NCBI RefSeq assembly: GCF_003013715.1
Contig: NC_072818.1
Location: forward strand, 496,001 to 560,000
Direction of reading: 5' to 3'
DNA: 64,000 nucleotides
Source of the DNA: Candidozyma auris
Taxonomy: Eukaryota > Ascomycota > Pichiomycetes > Serinales > Metschnikowiaceae
Made by a program: the position numbers and the translations under genes. Position 1 is the stretch's first letter, and each line of letters begins with the position of its first letter. The notes below the pieces were generated by a model. It saw only the letters and a list, made by a program, of their open reading frames with translations. It made no database searches and was not told where the DNA came from. Positions 32,889 to 42,551 of the stretch are shown one piece after another.

Positions 32889-33902
32889 TTACCAAGCTCC
32901 AATGTCAAGAAGCTTGTATGGGTACCCTCTGGACTTGAAACTAAAGAGGGACACGTAGACGCTGTAGGCTACGTAGATCAAGCCTGTTACCACCACCACG
33001 GCAAGAAGCTGAACTTTGGAGTTGTTGATTTTGGGCACCTTAGTGGCCAACAAGACGAACATCAAGCCCAAGAATCCGTACATGGACGAGACAAGCTGCG
33101 TCTCCAAACCGTACTGGTTCTGGGGCGATGCAGCAAGGTACTCGATGCCGCCGTTGTTTTCCCTGACAAACGGAGCCAGACGAATCTGGTTGAACATGTA
33201 GCCAGCAAGGAACATGAGAATAGCACCCGACGAAAGTGTACCCCACACGTACGACGACTTCACAACTGCAAGCGCATAGTTACTGTACCTTCTTATAAGC
33301 ATCACCAAGGCAAAAGTGACCGCGGCGTTCATGGCCACTTTACTCCAGTCCAAAGGAATATGGATCTCCACTGGCACTCCGACAATCTCACGAACCCATT
33401 GGGCAATCAACGTGGTGTGGTCACCCTGGTAGAATTGGTACTGGGAGTTGTTGTGAAGGAAGCTGTTCAGCTTTGCACCTGGAGCTGATGGGGGAAAGTG
33501 ATAGATCTTAGGAATTGAGTCCAATTGCATGAGCTGAAAAAGCTTCTTGTTGTTGACAAAGTCAGACTCCAAGAAATAGATATTGGTTCTTCCCTCCTCC
33601 AGCTTCTCCTCCTCGCTGAACCCATGTGGGTGGAAATGTGTCCATGAAGTGGCGACCGTCTTATACAGAGGGTGAACTTCACGACACAAAAGACAGTTAA
33701 GCTGGGGTGAGTCCGAGGCCATGTACAAAATCAAGTGGTAGTCTCTGTCTCCATACAAGAACTTTTCGAAGTTATCGTCCCGGATTTCGATCACGGAGTT
33801 CCGGCCCTTCAGAGACACCAATTTCTGCATTTCCTCGTCTGTGTATGCGGCCATCGCCGTCCAACACCATGCCACAAGTAATAGAAATTGAGTCCACTTC
33901 AT
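32889..33902 (-). CDS. OST3: oligosaccharyltransferase subunit Ost3/Ost6
   Basis: A 337-aa protein. It has a signal peptide (residues 1-18), a luminal thioredoxin-like domain with the redox motif CLLC at residues 70-73, then four membrane segments in the C-terminal half and a short tail (YPYKLLDIGAW). These are the features of Ost3/Ost6, the oxidoreductase subunits of the ER N-glycosylation complex that hold acceptor proteins by mixed disulfides. The length (S. cerevisiae Ost3 is about 350 aa) and the SSPQ-type loop between TM helices favour Ost3. Two CACGTG boxes lie about 70 and 80 bp upstream. Confidence 0.95.
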   Translation of the reverse strand: MKWTQFLLLVAWCWTAMAAYTDEEMQKLVSLKGRNSVIEIRDDNFEKFLYGDRDYHLILYMASDSPQLNCLLCREVHPLYKTVATSWTHFHPHGFSEEEKLEEGRTNIYFLESDFVNNKKLFQLMQLDSIPKIYHFPPSAPGAKLNSFLHNNSQYQFYQGDHTTLIAQWVREIVGVPVEIHIPLDWSKVAMNAAVTFALVMLIRRYSNYALAVVKSSYVWGTLSSGAILMFLAGYMFNQIRLAPFVRENNGGIEYLAASPQNQYGLETQLVSSMYGFLGLMFVLLATKVPKINNSKVQLLAVVVVTGLIYVAYSVYVSLFSFKSRGYPYKLLDIGAW

Positions 33903-33970
33903 GGTGATATGCTGGAAATTAGGTAGAGGTTGAACACGTCAAGTTGATAGTCGCGATTGACAGGTGAGAT

Positions 33971-33988
33971 CACGTGGACGATCACGTG
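33971..33988. promoter_or_regulatory. OST3: tandem CACGTG boxes upstream of OST3
   Basis: Two ATCACGTG units 12 bp apart (cores at 33971-33976 and 33983-33988), just over one helical turn. CACGTG is the Cbf1 core site in fungi. Confidence 0.55.
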
Positions 33989-34151
33989 TAAATGGCTACT
34001 AAAACATAGAGGAGAGAGAATAGTGATGTGCAGCGAATCAAACAATTTAGAATAAACAACGTCATCTTCATTATCATGAAGTCTAGTCGTACGGACAAAA
34101 TTGCATCTAAAGCAGTAAAATAAAACAGATCTGCGCTAATGCTTTCAGTCC

Positions 34152-36401
34152 TTAATTATCTTCACCCTTGATTGAGAGTTTACTTGATGAACCCAAACTC
34201 ACACGGCATGTTCCTTCACCAGTCTCGAATCGCTCCACTAGCAAGATGTAGTCATGCTCGGGCTTCTTGAGAACGCCATCCACGAAAACGCCATACACAC
34301 TGTCGTTCCACTTGTTATTTATCACAACAGGCTCCTGGGTTAGTCCATCAAAGATAGAAGCACGCATAGCAGGACGGTACAGCGACAAGGTCTGCGGCTC
34401 CTTACCTGCTTGTAACTTCACAACGACCTCGTTGACTGGTAAACTTGAACGCAAAGTGATTCTAAAGCGGTTGCGGTTTTTCCACTCGAAGTCGTCTGCC
34501 ACATTGTAGAGACCTAACGCTTTGGGCACTTTTTCTAGGGTGACGGCATCCTTATCGCCATCGTTCATCACGAGAAGTCGGAAGTGTCCCTTGAAGTTTG
34601 CATCGTAACTCGATACAACGAGCCTGTACTTACCAGGCTCCACGTCGTGCAACTCGTGGTGGTGTATTCGAGGAGAGTAATCGTCACAGAAGAGCAACTT
34701 GGACTTATCAAAATTCCTGATTTTTCGTAGACTTTTGGACTTCTCAACATGAAGTATATGGAAGTTCACGTCGGCATTGTCATCGCACGAAAGTCCCACA
34801 AACATCTTCCGTACCCGCTTTTTCACCTCAATTTCCCACTGTGGGTTATCGATGTACAGCTCCAATGCCCAGTGCCCTCCATTGTCGTTACTTCCCCAGG
34901 AGTCTTCAATTTCATTTTTATGAGGATACTGCAACACTGCTTTTGAAAACTTGACCTTATTGGAGTTGCTCCAAAGCTTCACCAGAAAAAGCTCTTTTGT
35001 TTGGGGACCAGATATAACAACCGTGTATTCGGATTTGGGGGCGAGCTCGAGCTTCATGAAACACCCTCGAGACGTGATAACCTTGCCGCCAGCGGCCATA
35101 ACATACTGTGTGGGATACACCACTTTTCCCTTTGCTTTTTCAAATACGTCCACTGAGTACGGAGTGATGTGCTCCTGTGTCAGAAGAAACTGCTCCACTG
35201 CAATTCCAACTTCCTCTTTTTCATCATTGTCATTCACCAAACTATACTGCGGCCTCCCAAGAAGTAGCACCTCGGACTTCAGAGGGTTACAGATCACAGA
35301 CATACTGGTGGAGTGCTTATAGAGCTCATCGACGTTCCAATTTAGATAAAGGTACGTGAAATTGCCAAATACCGATGCATCCACTTCCAAGAGACGAGCT
35401 CCAGACCGGCCAACCCACGGGTTTTTCAAAACAAGCTTTTCATTTGTGTATCCACAGATCACGTAATCGTGGCCAGGCACCACTTTCAATTGTGAAGCCA
35501 AAGACTCCGACATCACACCCGTACCGATTCCTAGCGTGACCAAGCCTTTTTCTTTGAGCGTCCAGAACTCACCAAGCAGAGCAAGGCTCATTTGACTGAT
35601 TTTGCGAACCTCAGGTGGCCATCCTAGAAGCATGTATATATCTTGGGCCATGTTCGACCCAGAAAAGTTATAGCCATCACCCATAGCAACTAAGTACGCT
35701 TTTTCAATCAAGGCAGGCCAAAGAAGCTTCTCGTTAGAGCTGGACCTGACAAACATGAATCTATCTTCATGAGGAGGACGAACAAAAGGCAACTCAGTAG
35801 AAATGTGCAATTCCCTTGCACATCCATTTATGTGAAGCTTTACTTTTGCAACCTCTTTGTTGTAAATCACAAGCTTTTCAAGCTCTTTACCTAGTCCCAA
35901 TTCGTGAATCGCCAATAAAGACAGCACGAACGAGCAATTGGGAAGCAAATCCTGGCATAAGTCGCCAAAGCCATCAAGCCCTGGTGTAGCTTCCACCTCT
36001 TTACATTCACAAGTGAATTCTTTGCAAAAATCTGGCAACGTGATCGCTATGGGCTGGACATCACAAGCGGCAATGTCCATAGACAGAAGGCCCTGGCCAA
36101 ACTGAATCACAGGAGTCCATTGAGCGCCATAGATTGTACTGGAGAGCCATTGGAGCTTTTTAGACATGTCAAGTACGGCCCCTGGATCAAGGCTCAATTT
36201 ACTAAACCAACCCATAGCATAGTGGCCCAACCTCACTGCAGTAGGAAAGTTAGGGTCCTTTTCATGTTGTAGAAGTTCGTTCAATTGATGAACCGCCATA
36301 CCACAAATTGCACGAGCCTTGTCGAATTTACTTAGGGCTACATAGCGGTGTGCCTCCTGGATGCAAAATACCACGTTAGCCAAGTCTTGAGGGCGGATCA
36401 T
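34152..36401 (-). CDS. RIM13: calpain-like protease Rim13 (Rim101 pathway)
   Basis: A 749-aa protein of the PalB/Rim13 calpain family. An N-terminal MIT-like helical region (residues about 5-60) precedes the catalytic domain, with the catalytic Cys at residue 156 (LLPNCSFVLSL), His at 311 (PGHDYVICGY) and Asn at 327 (VLKNPW). C-terminal C2-like beta domains end with RVSLGSSSKLS. Rim13 cleaves Rim101 in the alkaline pH response at the ESCRT-III platform. All triad residues are intact. The start is the ATG at 36401. GPI10 starts 98 bp away on the other strand, so both promoters share this short stretch. Confidence 0.93.
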   Translation of the reverse strand: MIRPQDLANVVFCIQEAHRYVALSKFDKARAICGMAVHQLNELLQHEKDPNFPTAVRLGHYAMGWFSKLSLDPGAVLDMSKKLQWLSSTIYGAQWTPVIQFGQGLLSMDIAACDVQPIAITLPDFCKEFTCECKEVEATPGLDGFGDLCQDLLPNCSFVLSLLAIHELGLGKELEKLVIYNKEVAKVKLHINGCARELHISTELPFVRPPHEDRFMFVRSSSNEKLLWPALIEKAYLVAMGDGYNFSGSNMAQDIYMLLGWPPEVRKISQMSLALLGEFWTLKEKGLVTLGIGTGVMSESLASQLKVVPGHDYVICGYTNEKLVLKNPWVGRSGARLLEVDASVFGNFTYLYLNWNVDELYKHSTSMSVICNPLKSEVLLLGRPQYSLVNDNDEKEEVGIAVEQFLLTQEHITPYSVDVFEKAKGKVVYPTQYVMAAGGKVITSRGCFMKLELAPKSEYTVVISGPQTKELFLVKLWSNSNKVKFSKAVLQYPHKNEIEDSWGSNDNGGHWALELYIDNPQWEIEVKKRVRKMFVGLSCDDNADVNFHILHVEKSKSLRKIRNFDKSKLLFCDDYSPRIHHHELHDVEPGKYRLVVSSYDANFKGHFRLLVMNDGDKDAVTLEKVPKALGLYNVADDFEWKNRNRFRITLRSSLPVNEVVVKLQAGKEPQTLSLYRPAMRASIFDGLTQEPVVINNKWNDSVYGVFVDGVLKKPEHDYILLVERFETGEGTCRVSLGSSSKLSIKGEDN

Positions 36402-36499
36402 GGTGGGATCAGTAGGTGCGATTATCAACACTTTTTTTCCGCAGTGGTAGCAGTTCAGGAAGCGAACCTTTACTTGTGGCCATTCTCCTTGAATTCAGA

Positions 36500-38029
36500 A
36501 TGCTTTCAAGTCTCAAGATCTTTGGCCTTGTCTCACTATATCGGTTGATCAATGCACTCACAATTGTAACGTTCTTTCAACCGGACGAGTTCTACCAGGC
36601 GCTAGAACCTGCCCACAAGCTTGTGTATGGGTATGGCTACATAACATGGGAATGGCACGAGGGACTCCGTTCGTCGCTTCATCCGTGGATCTACGCTATA
36701 GCTTATAAGCTTCTTGGTGCATTGGCCCCAGGACACGAGGAATGGACAGTTTATCTAGCTCCAAAACTAGTGGGTGCTCTAATGGCTGCTGTGGGGGAGA
36801 CTTACCTATACAAACTCGCTTTGGCGTATACTGGGAGCGTACAAATAGCTATGTTGGCGTTGGCAGCAAGTCTTTGTAGTGGATGGAACTGGTTCTTCAT
36901 TACTAGAGCGTTCTCAAATAATTTGGAGATGGTGCTTACAACTATCGGCTTGGCTTATTGGCCATGGAACAGACCTAATGGTAGCATCGTAAGGAGCTGC
37001 GTTTTTGGCTTCTTGAGCTGTATAGTTCGTCCTACAAATGCTCTACTTTGGGGTTTTATGGGAGCCAGCTACGTGATCAGGAACTTACATCAACCTATGC
37101 TTCTTATGCTGGTCGGACTGTCTCTTGCGACACTTCTTGCTGTGGTTGGTGCAGTGGCTGCAATTCCAGACATTCTTTTCTATGGCAAAGCTACGTTTCC
37201 GTTGTACAACTTCATCGAATTCAATGTGGTCAAGAACTTGCTGATTTTCTACGGAAGCGCTCCATGGCATTTTTACCTTTTCCAGGGACTTCCTTTGCTT
37301 CTCTTGGGGTACTTACCACTCTGGGCGATAGCCATGTGGCGGTTCAAAAAAAAGCTATTAGTGCTCACGTCATTGTTTGTGATTATTGCCTTCTCGTTGA
37401 TTGCCCACAAGGAGTTTCGCTTCATCTACCCATTGTACCCTATCTGTATGGTGCTCGTTGCGCAAGCGAGCAAACCGCTACTAGGAAAACGCTACTTCAA
37501 AGTCGTTGTAGCGGCCATCTTGATATTGCATCTGGCGATTGCTTTCTTCTTTACCAGAATCAACGAACAGGGGGAGATTGCTGTGGTGGACGTGCTCAGA
37601 AACGATCCCCAGGTTTCCTCCGTCGGTTTCCTTACCCCCTGTCACTCTGTGCCCTGGCACTCTTCCTTCCACAGACCAGATCTCATAAACAACATGTGGA
37701 TGCTCACCTGTGAACCACCATTACACTTGGCCAGCGGAAACTTGGAGGACGTGCTACAATATAGAGACGAGCTGGACCAGTTTTTTGACAACCCGCTACA
37801 ATTCTTGCGTGAACATTTGGGCACAATTCTGCGGCCGTGGCCGTCACACTTAGTGATGTTCGAACCTACTGAGCGAGCCATTGCAGACTTCCTAAAATAC
37901 ACCACTTACCGTGAGTGCCGTAGGATTTTCAACAGTTACTTCCACTGGGACCCTCGTCGGTCGGGCGATATTGTCATTTACTGTAAAGAGATGAAAGCTC
38001 CTTCAAGTTTATGGAAAATGCCCAAATAA
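36500..38029 (+). CDS. GPI10: GPI mannosyltransferase III
   Basis: A 509-aa multi-pass ER membrane protein of the GT22 family. The catalytic first luminal loop reads FFQPDEFYQALEPAH, with Asp29-Glu30. The family blocks EWHEGLRSSLHPWI, SGWNWFFITRAFSNNLEM and HKEFRFIYPLYPICMV are all present. Gpi10 (PIG-B) adds the third mannose to the GPI anchor precursor on the luminal side of the ER. I start at the ATG at 36500. It is divergent from RIM13. Confidence 0.95.
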   Translation: MLSSLKIFGLVSLYRLINALTIVTFFQPDEFYQALEPAHKLVYGYGYITWEWHEGLRSSLHPWIYAIAYKLLGALAPGHEEWTVYLAPKLVGALMAAVGETYLYKLALAYTGSVQIAMLALAASLCSGWNWFFITRAFSNNLEMVLTTIGLAYWPWNRPNGSIVRSCVFGFLSCIVRPTNALLWGFMGASYVIRNLHQPMLLMLVGLSLATLLAVVGAVAAIPDILFYGKATFPLYNFIEFNVVKNLLIFYGSAPWHFYLFQGLPLLLLGYLPLWAIAMWRFKKKLLVLTSLFVIIAFSLIAHKEFRFIYPLYPICMVLVAQASKPLLGKRYFKVVVAAILILHLAIAFFFTRINEQGEIAVVDVLRNDPQVSSVGFLTPCHSVPWHSSFHRPDLINNMWMLTCEPPLHLASGNLEDVLQYRDELDQFFDNPLQFLREHLGTILRPWPSHLVMFEPTERAIADFLKYTTYRECRRIFNSYFHWDPRRSGDIVIYCKEMKAPSSLWKMPK

Positions 38030-38320
38030 GCAAAGGTGTTGTCAGCATCTACTAGAGTAGGCGCTCTAAGTGCATATGCTTGTGTCTATTTTAAGCCTAT
38101 CCACGAGTTAAATCACGACCTACGAGATAGATCGAAATACGCTCTAAAGTTTCCAATACGATTTAAAACGCATAAGGTGGTCCGGCAGCAGGCCCTTCAA
38201 AGCGGGAAGTATACTTCTAGAAACTATTCATTGCGCTAGACGCTCATATGCAACGCCACTCAAATCTGCAAAATTATTCAGGTCTATGCTGACATACTCT
38301 GACGATTCTGTGGCGATGCA

Positions 38321-38358
38321 TTTTTTTTTTTTTTTTTTCATTTTTTTTTATTTTTTTT
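38321..38358 (+). repeat. poly-T tract
   Basis: A run of T broken only by CA at 38339-38340 and an A at 38350, of the poly(dA:dT) type that excludes nucleosomes in yeast promoters. Confidence 0.8.
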
Positions 38359-38932
38359 GCAACCGTTCCATTCGACAGGTTACATTTCTAGAAACGTGTG
38401 TCCCCAACATGGCACGGAAAAATTAGACCAGATTCCCACGTACTGGGCGACTTGGCTGTGCATGATGCAGTTTCGGGCATCATGATCCTTAAGCGCATAC
38501 ATCAGGTGATGCGACACCACATCGTGACGAAAGGAAGCTGGAGCCAGGCCAATTTCACCGCAGCCTTTGACCCTGAGCCGCAAGACACCACCCCTCCTTG
38601 GCGGCGATGCCCGGTTCTTCCAATTGCGGCTCGTAGGTGCAGTTGAAACGACGATCTGATGTTCCATGAAAGAGCAGATAGAAAAAAGTGAGATTGGCGA
38701 AGACAGTAAAATTTCAACACCACATGTCAATCTTACAAAAACAATCAATCAGTTCATTTTTCTTCTCCCCTCAACTACAATTTTCAAAAATGCCAGTGAA
38801 TGAAAAAAAAGACCCATTGTCCCAAAACTGGCTCCCTTCTTGAAACCACCTGATTCCTCGAGCGAATCGGATGGGAAAAAGCCGCACCGTCACCCAATGC
38901 GAACCACCGGCCATGCGTCAGATGGCACCCTT

Positions 38933-38952
38933 TGGCTGCGAAAAATATAAAA
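38933..38952 (+). promoter_or_regulatory. ADH core promoter: recurring motif fused to TATA box
   Basis: TGGCTGCGAAAAATATAAAA places the motif directly against TATAAAA (starts near 38946), about 70 bp before the ADH start codon. Confidence 0.75.
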
Positions 38953-39019
38953 GCAGAGCAACACCGGTGGAATTTCCAAAGTATTTTCTTCTCCATCATC
39001 AATCAATCTTCACGAAATC

Positions 39020-40066
39020 ATGAGCATTCCAAAAACACAAAAAGCTGTTGTCTTTGAGCAAAACGGTGGCCCTTTGCAGTACAAGGACATCCCAGTGCCT
39101 GAGCCAAAGGACAACGAGCTCTTGGTCAACATCAAGTACTCCGGTGTGTGCCACACCGACTTGCACGCCTGGAAAGGTGACTGGCCATTGGCCACAAAAT
39201 TGCCCTTGGTCGGTGGCCACGAAGGTGCCGGTGTTGTGGTGGCCATGGGCAAAAACGTCAAGGGCTGGGAGATCGGCGACTACGCTGGTGTCAAGTGGTT
39301 GAACGGTTCGTGCTTGAACTGTGAGTTCTGCCAGCACGGTGACGAGCCCAATTGTGCCGACGCTGACTTGTCTGGTTACACCCACGACGGTTCTTTTGAG
39401 CAGTACGCTACCGCTGACGCTGTTCAGGCCGCCAGAATCCCCAAGCACGTGGACTTGGCCCTCGCTGCTCCCATCTTGTGTGCTGGTATCACCGTTTACA
39501 AGGCATTGAAGACCGCTAACTTGCAAGCAGGCCAGTGGGTGTGCATCTCTGGTGCTGGCGGTGGATTGGGTTCTTTGGCCATCCAGTACGCCAAGGCCAT
39601 GGGCTACAGAGTGGCTGCCATTGACGGTGGTGACGAGAAGGCCGAGTTCTGCAAGTCCTTGGGTGCTGAGAAGTTCATTGACTTCACCAAGTCCAAGGAC
39701 ATCGTCAAGGACGTTCAGGAGGCCACCAATGGCGGTCCTCACGGTGCTATCAACGTTTCTGTTTCCGAGAAGGCCATTGCACAGTCTGTTGACTACATCA
39801 GATCCACCGGTACCGTTGTGCTTGTTGGTTTGCCTGCTGGTGCCAAGGTGGTTGCCCCAGTGTTCGATGCTGTGGTGAAGTCCGTGAGCATCAGAGGCTC
39901 CTACGTCGGTAACAGAGCAGACAGTGCCGAGGCGCTTGACTTCTTTGCCAGAGGCTTGATCAAGTGCCCTATCAAGATTGTCGGTTTGTCTGAATTGCCA
40001 TCGATCTACGAGTTGATGGAACAGGGCAAGATTTTGGGCAGATACGTCGTCGACACCTCCAAATAA
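39020..40066 (+). CDS. ADH1: alcohol dehydrogenase, cytosolic Adh1-type
   Basis: A 348-aa zinc-dependent medium-chain alcohol dehydrogenase that interconverts ethanol and acetaldehyde with NAD(H). Catalytic zinc ligands are Cys in [11 protein letters not shown] and His in GGHEGAGVV, with a further Cys near ILCAG. Structural zinc Cys residues are in [15 protein letters not shown]. The Rossmann motif is [10 protein letters not shown]. There is no mitochondrial presequence, so it is cytosolic. Codon use is strongly biased (TTG leucines, CAAG-type lysines), a sign of very high expression, and this bias creates a long false open frame on the opposite strand. It could be the Adh1 or Adh2 isozyme; the sequence alone does not decide. 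Confidence 0.96.
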   Translation: MSIPKTQKAVVFEQNGGPLQYKDIPVPEPKDNELLVNIKYSGVCHTDLHAWKGDWPLATKLPLVGGHEGAGVVVAMGKNVKGWEIGDYAGVKWLNGSCLNCEFCQHGDEPNCADADLSGYTHDGSFEQYATADAVQAARIPKHVDLALAAPILCAGITVYKALKTANLQAGQWVCISGAGGGLGSLAIQYAKAMGYRVAAIDGGDEKAEFCKSLGAEKFIDFTKSKDIVKDVQEATNGGPHGAINVSVSEKAIAQSVDYIRSTGTVVLVGLPAGAKVVAPVFDAVVKSVSIRGSYVGNRADSAEALDFFARGLIKCPIKIVGLSELPSIYELMEQGKILGRYVVDTSK

Positions 40067-40304
40067 GTAGCAGCATGATTATGAACAGGTAATACACAGT
40101 TAACGAGATAAGATTTCGTAGAAGAAGCCATGGTTGGCACACAACGTGTAGATGAAAGTCAATATAAATACAGGTTCTGGCCCACCGATTACGACACTGA
40201 CTATACTTTAAGAAAGCGATTTGCTTTGGCCATCATTGAACAGGTACTCGACAGAATACCAGTTCGTCTCTTCGATCCTCTTCCGCAGGCAATGCATCGT
40301 GGAG

Positions 40305-40793
40305 TTACCTCTCATTGCCTTGGTTCATCGAATCAGCATCCTGCGCCACTTTGGCCATCCACCGCTGCACCAACAGCTCATTCTCCTTCTTCAACTTCTC
40401 AATCTCCTCCTTCAACACGTTCTGCTGGATCTCATGCACCAAGTGCTCGTCGTTGATGATCTCGACCGTCCGGTTCTTCTCTGCAACTTCTAGCACCAAA
40501 TGGTCAATTTTCAGGTTCAATTGCGCCACTGTCAGCTCCAACAGCCGGATCTTTTTGTCCTGCTGTGCCACTTTCCCCTCCAGACTCTCGAGTCGTAGCG
40601 TCTGCTGGTTGAGTCTCTCAATAAGCGTTTCGTTCTCCAGAATCAACACCTGGCGCTCCTTCTCGGCCAACGACGCATTGCCCTGCGGTAGAAGCCTTGC
40701 GAGCTGTGAGAATGCCTTAAAGTACGCTCCGTCTTTTTTCTCGAGCTCGTCCCGCTCGTGGAGCCTTTCTTCAATGAGCTTCCATGGGTCCAT
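40305..40793 (-). CDS. ATG16: autophagy protein Atg16
   Basis: A 162-aa protein (S. cerevisiae Atg16 is 150 aa). The N-terminal helix MDPWKLIEERLHERDELEKKD is the Atg5-binding region. A coiled coil follows (residues about 60-145) and the C-terminal signature ENELLVQRWMAKVAQDADSMN closes it. It lacks the WD40 domain of animal ATG16L, as all yeast Atg16 do. Its complex with Atg12-Atg5 directs Atg8 lipidation to the growing autophagosome. The ATG at 40793 is the first in frame. It is convergent with ADH. Confidence 0.93.
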   Translation of the reverse strand: MDPWKLIEERLHERDELEKKDGAYFKAFSQLARLLPQGNASLAEKERQVLILENETLIERLNQQTLRLESLEGKVAQQDKKIRLLELTVAQLNLKIDHLVLEVAEKNRTVEIINDEHLVHEIQQNVLKEEIEKLKKENELLVQRWMAKVAQDADSMNQGNER

Positions 40794-42551
40794 GTAGTTG
40801 GTGAGAGTTGCAGATGTGCAGGGCACTTTTATGGTGGTGAAGACGGTGGAACTGTGGGATTTGTGGTTGGCAATTAATTAATCGATATTATTCTTCTGGG
40901 GTTTATTGGGAGTTGAAATAGACTCTTGTGAATGATGTGATTGAAATGGTGAATGTGGGGTTTATCAAGGCGATTTGTCGGTTGATGGGTTTGCAGTTTA
41001 GGTGCAAATAGGCAGAGAAATGGTTGAGGAGTGAGAACAAAGTGTGAAGTGTGATAGAGGTACAGAATTGAACGCAAAGTTGCTTATTATGACAATTGGG
41101 CAGATCCAACTGAGTCAGAAATTGGGATCTGTTTGCACTCTGTAAATCACTAGCAAATGGTGAAGTGGTACCCTTGTTGACCACATGGTGAACTGTAGTA
41201 GATTAGAATGCGACAATGTCGTGGCTGCCTCCGCAGAGGTCGAGATAATTTGATCAAATGGCCAGAAATACTGTTTAATTTGGTACCATTTTAATTTCAT
41301 GAGTTGAAATTATGAAACGGTTACGGTTTTGAAAGCACTTTTTGGGCTTGCTGTGGAGATTGTTGGTACCATTTGTGGTGAATACGCAACGACATTTTTG
41401 CAGCCAAAGCAGCATCAGCAGGTGTTTCCACTAAATTTTTTAAGTAGAAATACCAAGAGATACATTCATTGTAATGTCTACGAAGTCTCTGTTTAGACTT
41501 CCCTCTTGATCAAAGTCCGACTTTAGCTGTCATTTCATGAAGTAAGATTATGAGCAATAACCAAATACTCAGTTGGATGCAACCGTTACCATATCTTAGA
41601 GAATCATCTGTTTGCACCTATGAGCTCAAATAAGCCTAAAAAAGTATAGTATTCTTAGAAAAGTTATCACTGAGCATGGAACTGTTGGAGGTAAAAGTCA
41701 ACTCCTCTGGGTGAAACGGTTGCAGGGCCATTGGAGACCACTGAAAAGGAATAAGTTTCACAAATACTTCAGAACACATCGCCATTAGAAAGTGATAGCT
41801 AGTAAAATAAGAGGACGTGCCTTGTAAATGTCACAGTTTAGCTTTCATAAGTGCTGTGCGTCACACCGCTGACCATGCTGCAACAACAAAGCCTTCATCG
41901 ACCTAGGGCCCAATTTTACCCTTTAACAACTCCCTCACACTAAAGAATCTTTTAGTGGAAGTGGAAATGTTGGGTTAAACCCACTAGAGGCCAGGCAATC
42001 TGCGCCTCGCCAAAGTGAAACTCGTTTTGAACCCTTGCAACCACTCATAGAGGAGATTGCACTAACACCAAGGACACCACGAAAAACACCAACCAAGCAA
42101 GCATCATCACCAAAGTCCTCCACCAACATGAACTACTAATCAATTGTATGTTCTTTTCTTCAACCATCTACGCCTTGCTCACTACAGGTCTCACAGGCCC
42201 CTGTCGCATTTGCAACCATTTTTGGGCGCAGAGTCCACAACCTCCAATGTGATCTCCATTGTAGTCACCCACAGCTTCGAAAAAAAAAAGTATCCAAGGT
42301 TCAAACAGTTTTCTTGAAACCTCTCGCTTCACTGTTCTCTTCAACTCCCTTATCCTACCCTTGCTTTTTCCATTTTCCTCTTCTTCACATGGACTCGGCC
42401 AGCTGCCTACCCTGCGCGAGCCTTGGGTGCCTGATAGCATCCATGTGACTTAGATAACCACAACTTTGCAACCCATCCACATCTACAACCTTTTCCCCAT
42501 ACATTTTCTTTCCCAACTTTCACCATTTTGTTGCTCACGCTCGCATACTTC
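40794..42551. other. long divergent intergenic region, ATG16 to YML020W-like
   Basis: 1.75 kb with no gene. Recurring motif copies are at 41397-41406, 42209-42218 and 42475-42483, all on the minus strand. Weaker variants (ATGCAACCG, GGTTGCAGG, CTTGCAACC) lie near 41578, 41709 and 42035. The last 400 bp are pyrimidine-rich. Confidence 0.55.

Larger units (their letters stand above)
38030..39019. other. GPI10-ADH intergenic region, long ADH promoter
   Basis: No gene. A broken poly-T tract (38321-38358) ends in the recurring motif (TTTTGCAACCG, 38355-38365). A second copy is at 38933, joined to the TATA box. The last 60 bp form a strong yeast leader (CATCATCAATCAATC before the start). Confidence 0.6.

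Noticed and set aside
38999..39742. 247-codon open frame on the minus strand opposite ADH
   Set aside because: It is a by-product of the strong codon bias of ADH; its sequence is low-complexity (Val/Gly/Leu/Thr) and no family is recognised.
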